A stretch of DNA of 64,000 bases from Streptomyces iakyrus (GTDB lineage Bacteria > Actinomycetota > Actinomycetes > Streptomycetales > Streptomycetaceae). The notes under the pieces are model-generated. The model was given only the letters and a program-made list of their open reading frames with translations, was not told the origin of the DNA and ran no database searches. The stretch is taken from contig NZ_JNXI01000023.1 in NCBI RefSeq assembly GCF_000717055.1, positions 1-64,000 on the forward strand, in the 5' to 3' direction. Both the position numbers and the translations under genes were made by a program. This document shows, one piece after another, positions 36,011 through 44,739 of this stretch (its first letter is position 1; every line of letters begins with the position of its first letter).

Positions 36011-37422
36011 CGGGCGGAAACCTCACCCTCGGCACCGGTCTCGACGAGCGCCTGCGCCACGCTCTCCAGACCGACCGAACGGGACGCCTTCACGAGTACG
36101 ACGTCCCCTGGGCGCAACTCGCTGCGCAACAGGTCGACCGCCGCCTGTGCGTCGGACACGTGCACCGACTCCTCACCCCACGAACCCTCGTTATATGCGC
36201 CCAGTTGCAGCCAGGCGGCTTCCCTGCCACCGACCGCGACGAGCTTGCTGACGTTGAGCCGGACGGCGAGCCGCCCGACCGCGTCGTGCTCGGCGAGAGC
36301 CTCGTCCCCGAGCTCGGCCATCTTGCCGAGCACCGCCCACGTACGACGCCCCTTGCCCATCGCCGCGAGCGCGCGCAGAGCGGCTCGCATGGACTCGGGG
36401 TTCGCGTTGTAGGCGTCGTTGACGACCGTCACGCCGTCCGGGCGCTCGGTGACCTCCATCCGCCAGCGGGAGAGGGAGCCCGCCTCGGAGAGCGCCACGG
36501 CGATCTCGTCAGCGGACATGCCCAACTCGTGGGCGACGGCGGCCGCGGCGAGCGCGTTCGACACGTGGTGCTCACCGTACAGGCGCATGGTCACATCGCT
36601 TGCACCGGAGGGTGTGTGAAGCCTGAACGAGGGCTGTCCGGTGTCCGTGAGTCGCACGTTCTCGGCTCGAACGTCCGCTTCGCCGGACTCTCCGAAAAAG
36701 ATCACCTTCGCCTTCGTACGGGAGGCCATGGCCCGTACGTAGGGGTCGTCCGCATTGAGAATCGCGGTGCCGCCCTCGGCCTCGGGCGGCAGCGCCTCCA
36801 CCAGTTCACCCTTGGCCTGTGCGATCTGCTCGCGGCCGCCGAACTCTCCGATGTGGGCGCTGCCCACGTTGAGGACCAGGCCGACCTTGGGGGGTGTCAG
36901 GCCGGCGAGGTAGCTGATGTGCCCGATGCCGCGGGCGCCCATCTCCAGGACCAGGAACCTGGTCTCCTCGGTGGCGCTCAGCGCGGTCAGCGGCAGTCCG
37001 ATCTCGTTGTTGAGCGAGCCGGGCGTGAACACGGTCGGCGCCTTGCGCTGGAGCACCTGCGCGATGAGGTCCTTGGTGCTGGTCTTGCCCGCCGAGCCGG
37101 TGAGGGCGACGAGGGTGGCACCGAGGCGGCGTACGACGTGCCGGGCGAGGGCGCCGAGGGCGGCCTGGACGTCGTCCACGACGATCGCGGGTACGCCGAC
37201 GGGGCGGGTGCCGAGCACGGCCACCGCTCCCGCCTCGACGACCGCCGCCGCGAAGTCGTGGCCGTCCACGCGCTCCCCGGCGAAGGCCACGAACAGGCTG
37301 CCCGGCCCCGCCTCGCGGGAGTCCCGGACGACCGGGCCGGTGACCTGGACGGACGGATCCGGTATGTCGTGCGTCTGCCCGCCGACGACTTCTGCGATCT
37401 CGGCGAGGGAGAGGGCGATCAC
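36007..37422 (-). CDS. murF: UDP-MurNAc-tripeptide:D-Ala-D-Ala ligase
   Basis: 471 residues. N-terminal MurF-type domain, ATP loop LTGSAGKTSTKD (about residues 116-127), GSLNNEIGLPL, the EMGARGIGHI segment and NDAYNANPESMRAAL of the C-terminal domain. It completes the UDP-MurNAc-pentapeptide. The open frame continues far upstream through murE, so I chose the GTG at 37422, which has AGGGG nine bases before it and lies 28 bases after the murE stop. Its stop overlaps mraY by four bases. Confidence 0.96.
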   Translation of the reverse strand: MIALSLAEIAEVVGGQTHDIPDPSVQVTGPVVRDSREAGPGSLFVAFAGERVDGHDFAAAVVEAGAVAVLGTRPVGVPAIVVDDVQAALGALARHVVRRLGATLVALTGSAGKTSTKDLIAQVLQRKAPTVFTPGSLNNEIGLPLTALSATEETRFLVLEMGARGIGHISYLAGLTPPKVGLVLNVGSAHIGEFGGREQIAQAKGELVEALPPEAEGGTAILNADDPYVRAMASRTKAKVIFFGESGEADVRAENVRLTDTGQPSFRLHTPSGASDVTMRLYGEHHVSNALAAAAVAHELGMSADEIAVALSEAGSLSRWRMEVTERPDGVTVVNDAYNANPESMRAALRALAAMGKGRRTWAVLGKMAELGDEALAEHDAVGRLAVRLNVSKLVAVGGREAAWLQLGAYNEGSWGEESVHVSDAQAAVDLLRSELRPGDVVLVKASRSVGLESVAQALVETGAEGEVSAR

Positions 37423-37450
37423 AAGTTCATCCCCTGGGTCTTCTGGATTT

Positions 37451-39106
37451 TCATCCCTGGGTCTTCCGGATGGCTTCGCGCAGCACCTGGCGGTCGTCGA
37501 AGGGACGGACCACCCCGGCGATGTCCTGGCCCTGCTCGTGGCCCTTGCCGGCGACCAGCACGGTGTCGCCGGGTTCGGCACGCGCCACGGCGGCGGCGAT
37601 CGCGGCGGCCCGGTCCTCGAAGACCTGCACCTCGCCGCGCTCGTGCGCGGGCACGGACGCCGCGCCCTGGAGCATCGTGGCGAGGATCGCGAGGGGGTCC
37701 TCGCCACGGGGGTTGTCGGAGGTCAGTACGGCGGTGTCGGCGAGCCGCGCCGCGGCGGCGCCCATGGGCTCGCGCTTGGTCTTGTCCCGGTCGCCGCCGC
37801 AGCCGAGGACGATGTGCAGCTTGCCCTCGGTCACCTTGCGCAGGGCGCGCAGCACGGACTCGACGGCGTCGGTCTTGTGGGCGTAGTCGACGACCGCGAG
37901 GTAGGGCTGGCCCGCGTCCACGCGCTCCAGACGGCCCGGGACGCCGGGGACGGCGGCGACACCGTCGGCGGCGGCCTGCGGGTCGAGGCCGGCGACGGCG
38001 AGGGCGACGATCGCGGCGAGGGTGTTGGCCACGTTGAACGGGCCCGGCAGCGGCGACTTGGCGGCGAGCCGCTCGCCCTTGGGGCCGATGACGGTGAAGG
38101 TCGAGTCGAGCCGGCCGACCTCGACGTCCTCGGCGCGCCAGTCGGCGTCGGGGTGCCCTTCGGCGGAGTAGGTGACGACCGGGACGGTGGCTTCCTTCGC
38201 CAGCCTGCGGCCGTACTCGTCATCGACGTTGACCACGCCGAGTTTGCCCCGCTTCGGGGTGAACAGCTGCGCCTTCGCCTGGAAGTAGTCCTCCATGTCG
38301 GAGTGGAACTCCATGTGCTCCGGGCTGAGGTTGGTGAAGACGCCGATGTCGAAGACGCAGCCGTCGACGCGGCCCAGCACCAGGGCGTGGCTGGAGACCT
38401 CCATGGCCACCGCGTCGACACCGCGTTCGCGCATGACGGCGAACAGGGCCTGGAGGTCGGTGGCTTCGGGGGTGGTGCGCTCGGACTTGATGCGCTCGTC
38501 GCCGATGCGCATCTCGACCGTGCCGATCAGGCCGGTGGACCGAACCGTCTTCAGGCCGCCCTCGACCAGGTAGGCGGTGGTGGTCTTGCCGGAGGTGCCG
38601 GTGATGCCGATCTGGAGCAGGTCCCGGCCGGGGTGGCCGTAGATCGTGGCGGCCAGTTCGCCCATCCGTCCGCGCGGGTCGTCGACGACCAGCACGGGCA
38701 GCCCGGACGCGGCGGCGCGCTCGGCGCCCGTCGGATCGGTCAGCACGGCGGCGGCACCGAGGCCCGCGGCCTGGTTGACGAAGTCGGCGCCGTGCAGCCG
38801 GGCTCCCGGGAGAGCGGCGTACAGGTCGCCGGGGCGGACGGCGCGCGAGTCATGGGTGATGCCCGTGACCTCGGCGGCGCTCTCCGGCGTGGAGGCACCC
38901 AGCTGAGCGGCCAGTTCCGCGAGGGGTGTGGCGGAGACCTGCACCGGCCTGGGCGGCCCGGGGTATGTCACGGGATGGCCCTTCTGGGTGGTTTGGGACT
39001 GATCAGCGTGTGGCACGGCGGTGAGCGTACCGGGCGTACCCGCCTCCGGGCGAAGTGAGGGGCTGGGGCTGCTCTGGTTCCCGGGCTGCGGGGTGATCGT
39101 TGTCAC
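37451..39106 (-). CDS. murE: UDP-MurNAc-L-Ala-D-Glu:meso-diaminopimelate ligase
   Basis: 551 residues from the GTG at 39106. ATP loop TGTSGKTTT at 170-177. SDNPRGEDP is the DNPR motif of diaminopimelate-type MurE. This fits the general diaminopimelate-containing wall, although streptomycetes use the LL isomer. HDSRAVRPGDLYAALPG and EVSSHAL are also typical. The first ~45 residues are Pro/Ser/Thr-rich and not part of the fold. An alternative GTG at 38971, preceded by AGAAGGG, would give 506 residues starting near TYPGPPRPV, so the true start is open. Confidence 0.95.
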   Translation of the reverse strand: MTTITPQPGNQSSPSPSLRPEAGTPGTLTAVPHADQSQTTQKGHPVTYPGPPRPVQVSATPLAELAAQLGASTPESAAEVTGITHDSRAVRPGDLYAALPGARLHGADFVNQAAGLGAAAVLTDPTGAERAAASGLPVLVVDDPRGRMGELAATIYGHPGRDLLQIGITGTSGKTTTAYLVEGGLKTVRSTGLIGTVEMRIGDERIKSERTTPEATDLQALFAVMRERGVDAVAMEVSSHALVLGRVDGCVFDIGVFTNLSPEHMEFHSDMEDYFQAKAQLFTPKRGKLGVVNVDDEYGRRLAKEATVPVVTYSAEGHPDADWRAEDVEVGRLDSTFTVIGPKGERLAAKSPLPGPFNVANTLAAIVALAVAGLDPQAAADGVAAVPGVPGRLERVDAGQPYLAVVDYAHKTDAVESVLRALRKVTEGKLHIVLGCGGDRDKTKREPMGAAAARLADTAVLTSDNPRGEDPLAILATMLQGAASVPAHERGEVQVFEDRAAAIAAAVARAEPGDTVLVAGKGHEQGQDIAGVVRPFDDRQVLREAIRKTQG

Positions 39107-39163
39107 GGAGGCGGTCCTGGTGGCTCGGTGGGGCTGAGTACGGGCAGGGCGTGTTGGCCCTGA

Positions 39164-41131
39164 TCACTGCTTGAAGGAGACGGGCAGCTTCGCGGGCTTG
39201 GCGCCGGTCGGCGGGACCTGGAGGGACTTCAGTGCGAACTCCATGACCTTCTTGTAGACGGGCCCGCAGATCTGACCGCCGAAGTAGCTGCCCTGGGTGG
39301 CGTTCTGGATGGCGCAGTAGACGGTGATGCGGGGCTTGTCGGCGGGAGCGAACCCGGCGAACGACGAGGTGTAGCCGTGATACTTGCCGGTGGCCGGATC
39401 CACTCGGTTGGCGGTACCCGTCTTGCCCGCGACGCGGTAGCCGGGGATGCGCGCCTTGGTGCCGGTGCCCTCCTCGTCGTCCACGACGGACTCCAGCATC
39501 TGGGCGAGGGTCTTCGCCGTCTTGGCGCTGACGACCCGGTTCTCCGCGGGTTTCGGGGCGGGTGTGAAGCGCCCGTCGGGTCCCTTGGTGCCGCGCACGA
39601 GGGTGGGCTCGATACGGACCCCGCCGTTGGCGATGGTCGAGTACACCGAGGCCGCCTGCATGGCGTTGATGGAGACGCCCTGGCCGAAAGGGATCGTGTA
39701 CTGCTGCGAGGTGGACCACTTGTCGGGCGGGGCGAGGATGCCCTTGGTCTCGCCGGGGAAGCCGAGGCCGGTGTAGCTGCCGAGGCCGAACTTGCGCAGG
39801 TAGTCGTAGAGGACCTTGTTGGCCTGGGCCTGGGTCTTGCCGAGCTGTCCGGTGGCGAGGATGGTGCCGATGTTGCTGGACTTGGCCAGGACGCCGTTGA
39901 GCGTCAGGTACCAGGTCGGGTGGTCGATGTCGTCCTTGAAGAGCCGGTCGCCGCGATGCAGCCGGTTGGGCACCACCACATGGGTCCCCGGTGTGGCGGC
40001 GTCCTCCTGGAGGACGGCCGCCATCGACATGACCTTGGCGGTGGAACCGGGCTCGAAGGCGTCCTGGAGGGCGGCGTTGCCGAGGGCGGCCGGGTCCGCG
40101 TCCGACAGGTCGTTCGGGTCGAAGCCCGGTGAGTTGGCCATGGCCAGGATCTGCCCGGTGCGGGTGTCCTGGACGATGACGTAGCCGCGGTCGGCCGCGG
40201 ACTCCTTCACCTGGTCGCTGATGGCGTTCTGGGCGGCCCACTGGATGTCGCGGTCGATGGTGAGCTCGACGTCGCTGCCGGACACGGCGGGTGTCTCGGT
40301 GGAGCCCGCGGTGGGCACGAGACGGCCGCCGGACTGGGCGTAGCGGATCTTGCCGTCCTTGCCGGCGAGCTGCTTGTTCAGCTGCAGCTCGATGCCGCCG
40401 CCGGGCTTGCCCTCGCCGTTGACCCAGCCCAGGACGCCGGCGGCGAGGTCGCCGCCGGGGTACACGCGCTTGCTGGTGGCGACGGAGAACACGCCCGAGA
40501 GGACGTTGGGCGTGGACTTGTCCGTCTCCGCCTTCTTGGCGAGCGCCGACTTGAGGTCCTTGATCTGCTTCCAGACCTGCGGGGTCTGGCGGGAGGCCAG
40601 TTTGACGTAGCGCAGGGCCTTGTTCTTCGGGCGCAGCTTCTCGACCAGGGCTTCCTGCTCCTGGCCGAGGATCGGCGCGAGGAGGGCCGCAGCCTGTTCG
40701 GGGCCGTCCCCGATCTTCAGCATCTTCGGGGCGAACATCGTGGGGTCGGCGGTGATGTCGTAGGCGTCCTCGCTGGTCGCGAGGGCGACCCCGGACCGGT
40801 CGGTGATCTCGCCCCGGTCCGCGGCCAGCACCTGCCCGACGTAGCGGTTCTGCTCGGCCTTGGCGGCGTACGTGCTCGCGTCGACGGCCTGCACCTGGAA
40901 GAGCCGCACGACGAAGGCGCTCAACACCAGGGTCAGTGCGAGTCCGACCAGGCGCAGGCGGGGGCGGGGGCTGCCGAGCCGCAGCGGCCTGGGCGCCGGC
41001 GGGCGGCCCTGCCCCGGCCGCCGGGCCGGACGGGCACCGGGGCCGGGACGGCGCCGGGCGTCGGGGCGGGCGGGCCTGGCGGGGCCGGGCACGCGGCGGC
41101 GTGGCGGTTCCCTGTCGGACACTTCCGTCAC
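39164..41131 (-). CDS. ftsI: FtsI, class B penicillin-binding protein (septal transpeptidase)
   Basis: 655 residues. A basic Pro/Arg-rich cytoplasmic region (1-55) is followed by one membrane helix (about 58-78). The dimerisation domain with ADRGEITDRSG comes next, then the transpeptidase domain. Active-site Ser363 lies in the SxxK tetrad STAK, the SSN motif is in AKSSNIGT and KTG is in GKTGTAN near 570. It cross-links septal peptidoglycan with FtsW. The GTG start overlaps the ftsL stop by four bases (GTGA). Confidence 0.96.
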   Translation of the reverse strand: MTEVSDREPPRRRVPGPARPARPDARRRPGPGARPARRPGQGRPPAPRPLRLGSPRPRLRLVGLALTLVLSAFVVRLFQVQAVDASTYAAKAEQNRYVGQVLAADRGEITDRSGVALATSEDAYDITADPTMFAPKMLKIGDGPEQAAALLAPILGQEQEALVEKLRPKNKALRYVKLASRQTPQVWKQIKDLKSALAKKAETDKSTPNVLSGVFSVATSKRVYPGGDLAAGVLGWVNGEGKPGGGIELQLNKQLAGKDGKIRYAQSGGRLVPTAGSTETPAVSGSDVELTIDRDIQWAAQNAISDQVKESAADRGYVIVQDTRTGQILAMANSPGFDPNDLSDADPAALGNAALQDAFEPGSTAKVMSMAAVLQEDAATPGTHVVVPNRLHRGDRLFKDDIDHPTWYLTLNGVLAKSSNIGTILATGQLGKTQAQANKVLYDYLRKFGLGSYTGLGFPGETKGILAPPDKWSTSQQYTIPFGQGVSINAMQAASVYSTIANGGVRIEPTLVRGTKGPDGRFTPAPKPAENRVVSAKTAKTLAQMLESVVDDEEGTGTKARIPGYRVAGKTGTANRVDPATGKYHGYTSSFAGFAPADKPRITVYCAIQNATQGSYFGGQICGPVYKKVMEFALKSLQVPPTGAKPAKLPVSFKQ

Positions 41132-41577
41132 CTGCCGGGGGTCGGAGGAGGGCCGTCGGTCATGGCCTCGGGGGCGAGGACCAGGGGGGTGTGCACGGAG
41201 GACTGCCGGACGCCGGGGGCGGCGCTGGGGACGCCCTTGACGGTGCCGTCAGGGGCGAGGAAGGCGGGGTCGCCGCCGGGCACCATGCCGAGCTCGCGGG
41301 CGCGGCGCTGCAGGGCGCCGGGGGCGGAGTAGGCGTCGATGTCCCGCTGGAGGGCCTGCTCCTCGTCGGTGAGGTTCTTGGTCCCGCGCTGGAGGTCGTC
41401 GAGCTTGAACGCGCCTTCGCTGAGCGCCGAGTTCAGCACCAGGAGACAGATGAGACCGCCGCCGAGGAGGAGGATGACCAGGAGGACGAAGGGCGTCCGG
41501 GCCGCCTGCCCGGGGCCGGTCGGGAGGAGCCGGGCGAGTCGGGCCGCCCTCCCCTTCAGTTCGGGTTTGCCGCTCAC
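41128..41577 (-). CDS. ftsL: FtsL-like septal membrane protein
   Basis: 149 residues. A basic head precedes one membrane helix (about 28-50) and an extracytoplasmic coiled coil (about 55-100: LQRGTKNLTDEEQALQRDI). A Pro-rich tail follows. This is a bitopic protein with the size, topology and position (between rsmH and ftsI) of FtsL, even though sequence conservation is low in this family. It should pair with a DivIC/FtsB protein, and FtsQ, at the septum. The GTG at 41577 has GAGGGAG six bases upstream. Confidence 0.88.
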   Translation of the reverse strand: MSGKPELKGRAARLARLLPTGPGQAARTPFVLLVILLLGGGLICLLVLNSALSEGAFKLDDLQRGTKNLTDEEQALQRDIDAYSAPGALQRRARELGMVPGGDPAFLAPDGTVKGVPSAAPGVRQSSVHTPLVLAPEAMTDGPPPTPGR

Positions 41578-41608
41578 GCACGCTCCCTCGGTCCGGCCTG
41601 CACACGCC

Positions 41609-42565
41609 TCACTCGACGTCCTCCCTGATGCGCTGGGCCCCGCGCAGCCGCGCCGGTGCCGCCCGCCGGTTCTCGGCGATCTCCTCTTCGGTGGGGAGTT
41701 CGGCACCGCGGGTGAGCAGCTTGAGCCGCGGCTGGTAGCGCTCGGGGACGACGGGCAGTCCGGGCGGCGCGGTGGTGGCCGCGCCCGCCGCGAAGACCTG
41801 CTTGACCAACCGGTCCTCCAGCGAGTGGTACGACAGCACGGCGATCCGCCCGCCCACGTCGAGCGCCTTCACGGCGGCCGGGATCGCCCGCTCCAGGACG
41901 GAGAGCTCGCCGTTGACCTCGATGCGCAGGGCCTGGAAGGTGCGCTTGGCCGGGTTGCCGCCGGTCCGCTTGGCGGCCTGCGGCAGGGCGTCGCGGATCA
42001 GTTCGACGAGCCGCGCACTGTTGCTGAACGGCTCCTTCTCCCGCTCCCGCACGATCGCGCTGACGATCCGCTTGGCCTGCTTCTCCTCACCGTAGGCCCG
42101 CAGAATGCGCACCAGTTCGCCCGGCGGGTAGGTGTTGAGCACCTCGGCCGCGCTGACGCCGGTCGTCTGGTCCATGCGCATGTCGAGCGGGGCGTCCTGG
42201 GCGTAGGCGAAGCCGCGGTCGGCCTCGTCGAGCTGCATGGAGGAGACGCCCAGGTCGAACAGGACACCCTGCACGCGCGCGATGCCGAGCCTGTGCAGCA
42301 CCTCGGGGAGCTCGTCGTAGACGGCGTGCACGAGGGTGGCGCGCTCGCCGTAGGGGGCGAGGCGCTCGCCGGACAGGCGCAGGGCCTCCTTGTCGCGGTC
42401 GAGGGCGACGAGCCGGGCGGCGGGGAACCTCTCCAGGAGTGCCTCGCTGTGCCCGCCGAGGCCGAGGGTGCAGTCGACGACCACGGCGTCCGGGCCCTCC
42501 AGGGCGGGTGCCAGCAGATCAAGGCACCGCTGGAGCATCACCGGGACGTGTCGACTCTCGCTCAA
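41609..42565 (-). CDS. rsmH: 16S rRNA (cytosine-1402-N4)-methyltransferase
   Basis: 318 residues. SAM-binding [16 protein letters not shown] near residues 30-45, [16 protein letters not shown] and the C-terminal [11 protein letters not shown] are the RsmH (MraW) signatures. It methylates 16S rRNA in the decoding centre and commonly opens dcw clusters. The start is TTG at 42565, giving the usual beginning [24 protein letters not shown] lies upstream. No mraZ gene is seen between it and the promoter, so rsmH is the first gene of the cluster here. Confidence 0.95.
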   Translation of the reverse strand: MSESRHVPVMLQRCLDLLAPALEGPDAVVVDCTLGLGGHSEALLERFPAARLVALDRDKEALRLSGERLAPYGERATLVHAVYDELPEVLHRLGIARVQGVLFDLGVSSMQLDEADRGFAYAQDAPLDMRMDQTTGVSAAEVLNTYPPGELVRILRAYGEEKQAKRIVSAIVREREKEPFSNSARLVELIRDALPQAAKRTGGNPAKRTFQALRIEVNGELSVLERAIPAAVKALDVGGRIAVLSYHSLEDRLVKQVFAAGAATTAPPGLPVVPERYQPRLKLLTRGAELPTEEEIAENRRAAPARLRGAQRIREDVE

Positions 42566-42688
42566 GGGGCCCTCTCAGATCCGGCGGGCCCGTACGTACG
42601 CGCCGCGCACGCGGGGAGATTCCCGGTCGTCGCCGGGATCTCCGAAGAATCAGTCCAGCGGGCAGACTCTCGCCTCCCGCTTCGCGTC

Positions 42689-42716
42689 ACTTTAGTCCAC
42701 CCTGTCTCGCGGTCAA
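42689..42716 (-). promoter_or_regulatory. Predicted principal-sigma promoter of the dcw cluster
   Basis: On the minus strand TTGACC (42711-42716) is followed after 16 bases by TAAAGT (42689-42694), about 120 bases before the rsmH start. It is the best -35/-10 match in the window and leaves an untranslated leader of roughly 115 bases. Confidence 0.65.
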
Positions 42717-42832
42717 TCAACCGGCCTGCGCGTCGCAGCCCACGACACATCGGCCCTGTGGGTTACCTCACTACAAGGTCTGATGGCGTTCTTTGTCCCC
42801 CCTCACAGCGGGACGAGAACACTGGTGACCAG

Positions 42833-42838
42833 TAACGT
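42833..42838 (+). promoter_or_regulatory. Predicted -10 element (TAACGT) of a leaderless carbonic anhydrase transcript
   Basis: TAACGT ends seven bases before the ATG at 42846. No ribosome-binding site precedes any of the three candidate ATGs (42783, 42840, 42846), which favours 42846. Confidence 0.4.
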
Positions 42839-42845
42839 CATGGTT

Positions 42846-43394
42846 ATGACGACTTCTGCATCGGTTCCCACTGGCCCCCACGCCGCGACCACCGGCGGCA
42901 CCGTCACCGACCGGCTCGTCGAAGCCAACGAGCGCTACGCCGAGGCCTTCACCGATCCCGGCATGGACGCCCGTCCCGTCCTGCAGGTCGCCGTCGTGGC
43001 CTGCATGGACGCCCGTCTCGACCTGCACGCCGCGCTCGGTCTGGAGCTGGGCGACTGCCACACGATCCGCAACGCGGGCGGCGTCGTGACCGACGACGTG
43101 ATCCGCTCGCTCACCATCAGCCAGCGCAAGCTGGGGACCCGCAGCGTGGTGCTCATCCACCACACCGGCTGCGGCCTGGAGAGCCTCACGGAGGACTTCC
43201 GCAACGAGCTGGAGGCGGAGGTCGGCCAGCGCCCGGCGTGGGCGGTGGAGTCCTTCCGGGACGTCGACCAGGACGTGCGGCAGTCGATGCAGCGCGTGCG
43301 GACCTCGCCGTTCGTGCCGCACACCGACGACGTGCGCGGATTCGTGTTCGACGTGAAGACCGGCCTGCTGCGCGAGGTCGACCCGGCCTCCTGA
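42846..43394 (+). CDS. Beta-carbonic anhydrase
   Basis: 182 residues. Zinc ligands and the catalytic Asp/Arg dyad are recognisable: CMDARLD near residue 49, then HHTGCG about 50 residues later. The segment RNAGGVVTDDVIRSL matches the active-site loop of type-II beta enzymes. It interconverts CO2 and bicarbonate in the cytoplasm. Start codon uncertain among three ATGs; the shortest is preferred for the promoter reason given above. It is divergent from rsmH. Confidence 0.9.
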   Translation: MTTSASVPTGPHAATTGGTVTDRLVEANERYAEAFTDPGMDARPVLQVAVVACMDARLDLHAALGLELGDCHTIRNAGGVVTDDVIRSLTISQRKLGTRSVVLIHHTGCGLESLTEDFRNELEAEVGQRPAWAVESFRDVDQDVRQSMQRVRTSPFVPHTDDVRGFVFDVKTGLLREVDPAS

Positions 43395-43695
43395 CCCGGC
43401 CCGCAGGCCTGGGCGCCGTGGGCCCCCGCCCCGGAAGACCACCTGCTGTAGCTGTCGAAAGCCTGTCAGTCACGCGTTCGAATGGTCGTAAGACCGACAT
43501 ATCGCGGCCAGTTGTCCACAGTCGAGTGACACGAAACGGTAACGGCAGCAAGAATGCGGGAGTGGCGTCACGCGGAACTTTTCACGCGTGGTGTCCGTGG
43601 TTCGGGGTGGGCCGGCCTGCGTCATGCGGCGTCGGCCCGGGAAAATGGGGTATCCCGTGCTCCTTGGGAGCGCGGGAAAGGCCGAGGAGGGCCGG
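43395..43695. other. Non-coding region before the MoxR operon
   Basis: About 300 bases with no convincing gene. It holds a perfect DnaA-box 9-mer (43512-43520), a GACAC pentamer at about 43529, a short hairpin GGTC-GTAA-GACC near 43485, and the ribosome-binding site of the MoxR gene at its end. A clear -35/-10 pair was not identified. Confidence 0.5.
43512..43520 (+). promoter_or_regulatory. DnaA-box 9-mer (TTGTCCACA)
   Basis: An exact match to the streptomycete DnaA-box consensus, in non-coding DNA upstream of the MoxR operon. It is isolated, so this is not an origin; a regulatory or titration role is possible. Confidence 0.4.
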
Positions 43696-44739
43696 GTGAC
43701 GACCTATGACGATCGAGCGAGCCTCACTGATCTGACCGCCGTCGTGGAGCGCGTGCGGGAGTCGGTGGAAGGCGTGATCGAGGGCAAGCCCGAGGTCGTA
43801 CGGCTCTCGCTGACCGTACTGCTCGCCGAGGGACATCTGCTGATCGAGGACGTCCCGGGTGTCGGCAAGACGATGCTGGCCAAGGCGCTGGCGCGGTCCA
43901 TCGACTGCTCGGTGCGGCGCATCCAGTTCACGCCGGACCTGCTGCCGTCGGACATCACGGGTGTGTCCATCTGGGACCAGCAGCGCCGTGACTTCGAGTT
44001 CAAGCCGGGGGCGATCTTCGCGCAGGTGGTGATCGGCGACGAGATCAACCGCGCCTCGCCCAAGACGCAGTCCGCGCTCCTGGAGTCGATGGAGGAGCGC
44101 CAGGTCACCATCGACGGCAAGACCTACGAGCTGCCCAGTCCCTTCATGGTGGTGGCGACGCAGAACCCGGTCGAGATGGAGGGCACCTACCCGCTGCCGG
44201 AGGCCCAGCGCGACCGCTTCATGGCCCGGGTGTCGGTCGGCTACCCGAGCGCGGAGGCCGAACTGCAGATGCTGGACGTGCACGGCGGCGTCTCGCCGCT
44301 GGAGGACCTCCAGCCCGTGGCCCACGCGCACGAGATCCTCAAGCTGATCGAGGCGGTGCGCGGCGTGCACGTCGCCGAGCCGGTCCGGCGCTACGCGGTC
44401 GACCTGGTCGGCGCCACGCGCACGCACCCCGACCTGAGACTCGGCGCCTCCCCGCGCGCGACGCTGCACCTGCTGCGCGCGGCGAAGGCGTCCGCGGCCC
44501 TCAGCGGCCGGGAGTACGCGCTGCCGGACGATGTCCAGGCCCTCGCCGTCGCCGTCCTGGCCCACCGGCTGCTGCCCACCGCCCAGGCCCAGCTCAACCG
44601 GCGCACCTCCGAGCAGGTCGTCGAGGAGATCCTGCAGCGCACCCCGGTGCCGACCGCGGCGCCGCAGCAGCAGAGCGGCTTCGGCGGCCTCGACCGTGCG
44701 GCCCCGGCCTACCCCCAGCAGCCGCCGCGGAGGCTGTGA
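43696..44739 (+). CDS. MoxR-family AAA+ ATPase
   Basis: 347 residues. Walker A EDVPGVGKTMLAKAL near residues 52-66, Walker B VVIGDEINRASPKTQ, sensor-1 ATQNP and the C-terminal lid with the usual RLGASPRA. MoxR ATPases act as chaperones or activators, often with von Willebrand or DUF58 proteins, and a DUF58 gene follows directly. The GTG at 43696 has GAGGAGG upstream. The stop overlaps the next start (GTGATG), so the three genes form one operon. Confidence 0.93.
   Translation: MTTYDDRASLTDLTAVVERVRESVEGVIEGKPEVVRLSLTVLLAEGHLLIEDVPGVGKTMLAKALARSIDCSVRRIQFTPDLLPSDITGVSIWDQQRRDFEFKPGAIFAQVVIGDEINRASPKTQSALLESMEERQVTIDGKTYELPSPFMVVATQNPVEMEGTYPLPEAQRDRFMARVSVGYPSAEAELQMLDVHGGVSPLEDLQPVAHAHEILKLIEAVRGVHVAEPVRRYAVDLVGATRTHPDLRLGASPRATLHLLRAAKASAALSGREYALPDDVQALAVAVLAHRLLPTAQAQLNRRTSEQVVEEILQRTPVPTAAPQQQSGFGGLDRAAPAYPQQPPRRL

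Noticed and set aside
38971..39106. Treating the first 45 residues of MurE as a separate signal or domain
   Set aside because: The stretch is Pro/Ser/Thr-rich without a hydrophobic segment; it is either a disordered extension or upstream of the true GTG start at 38971.
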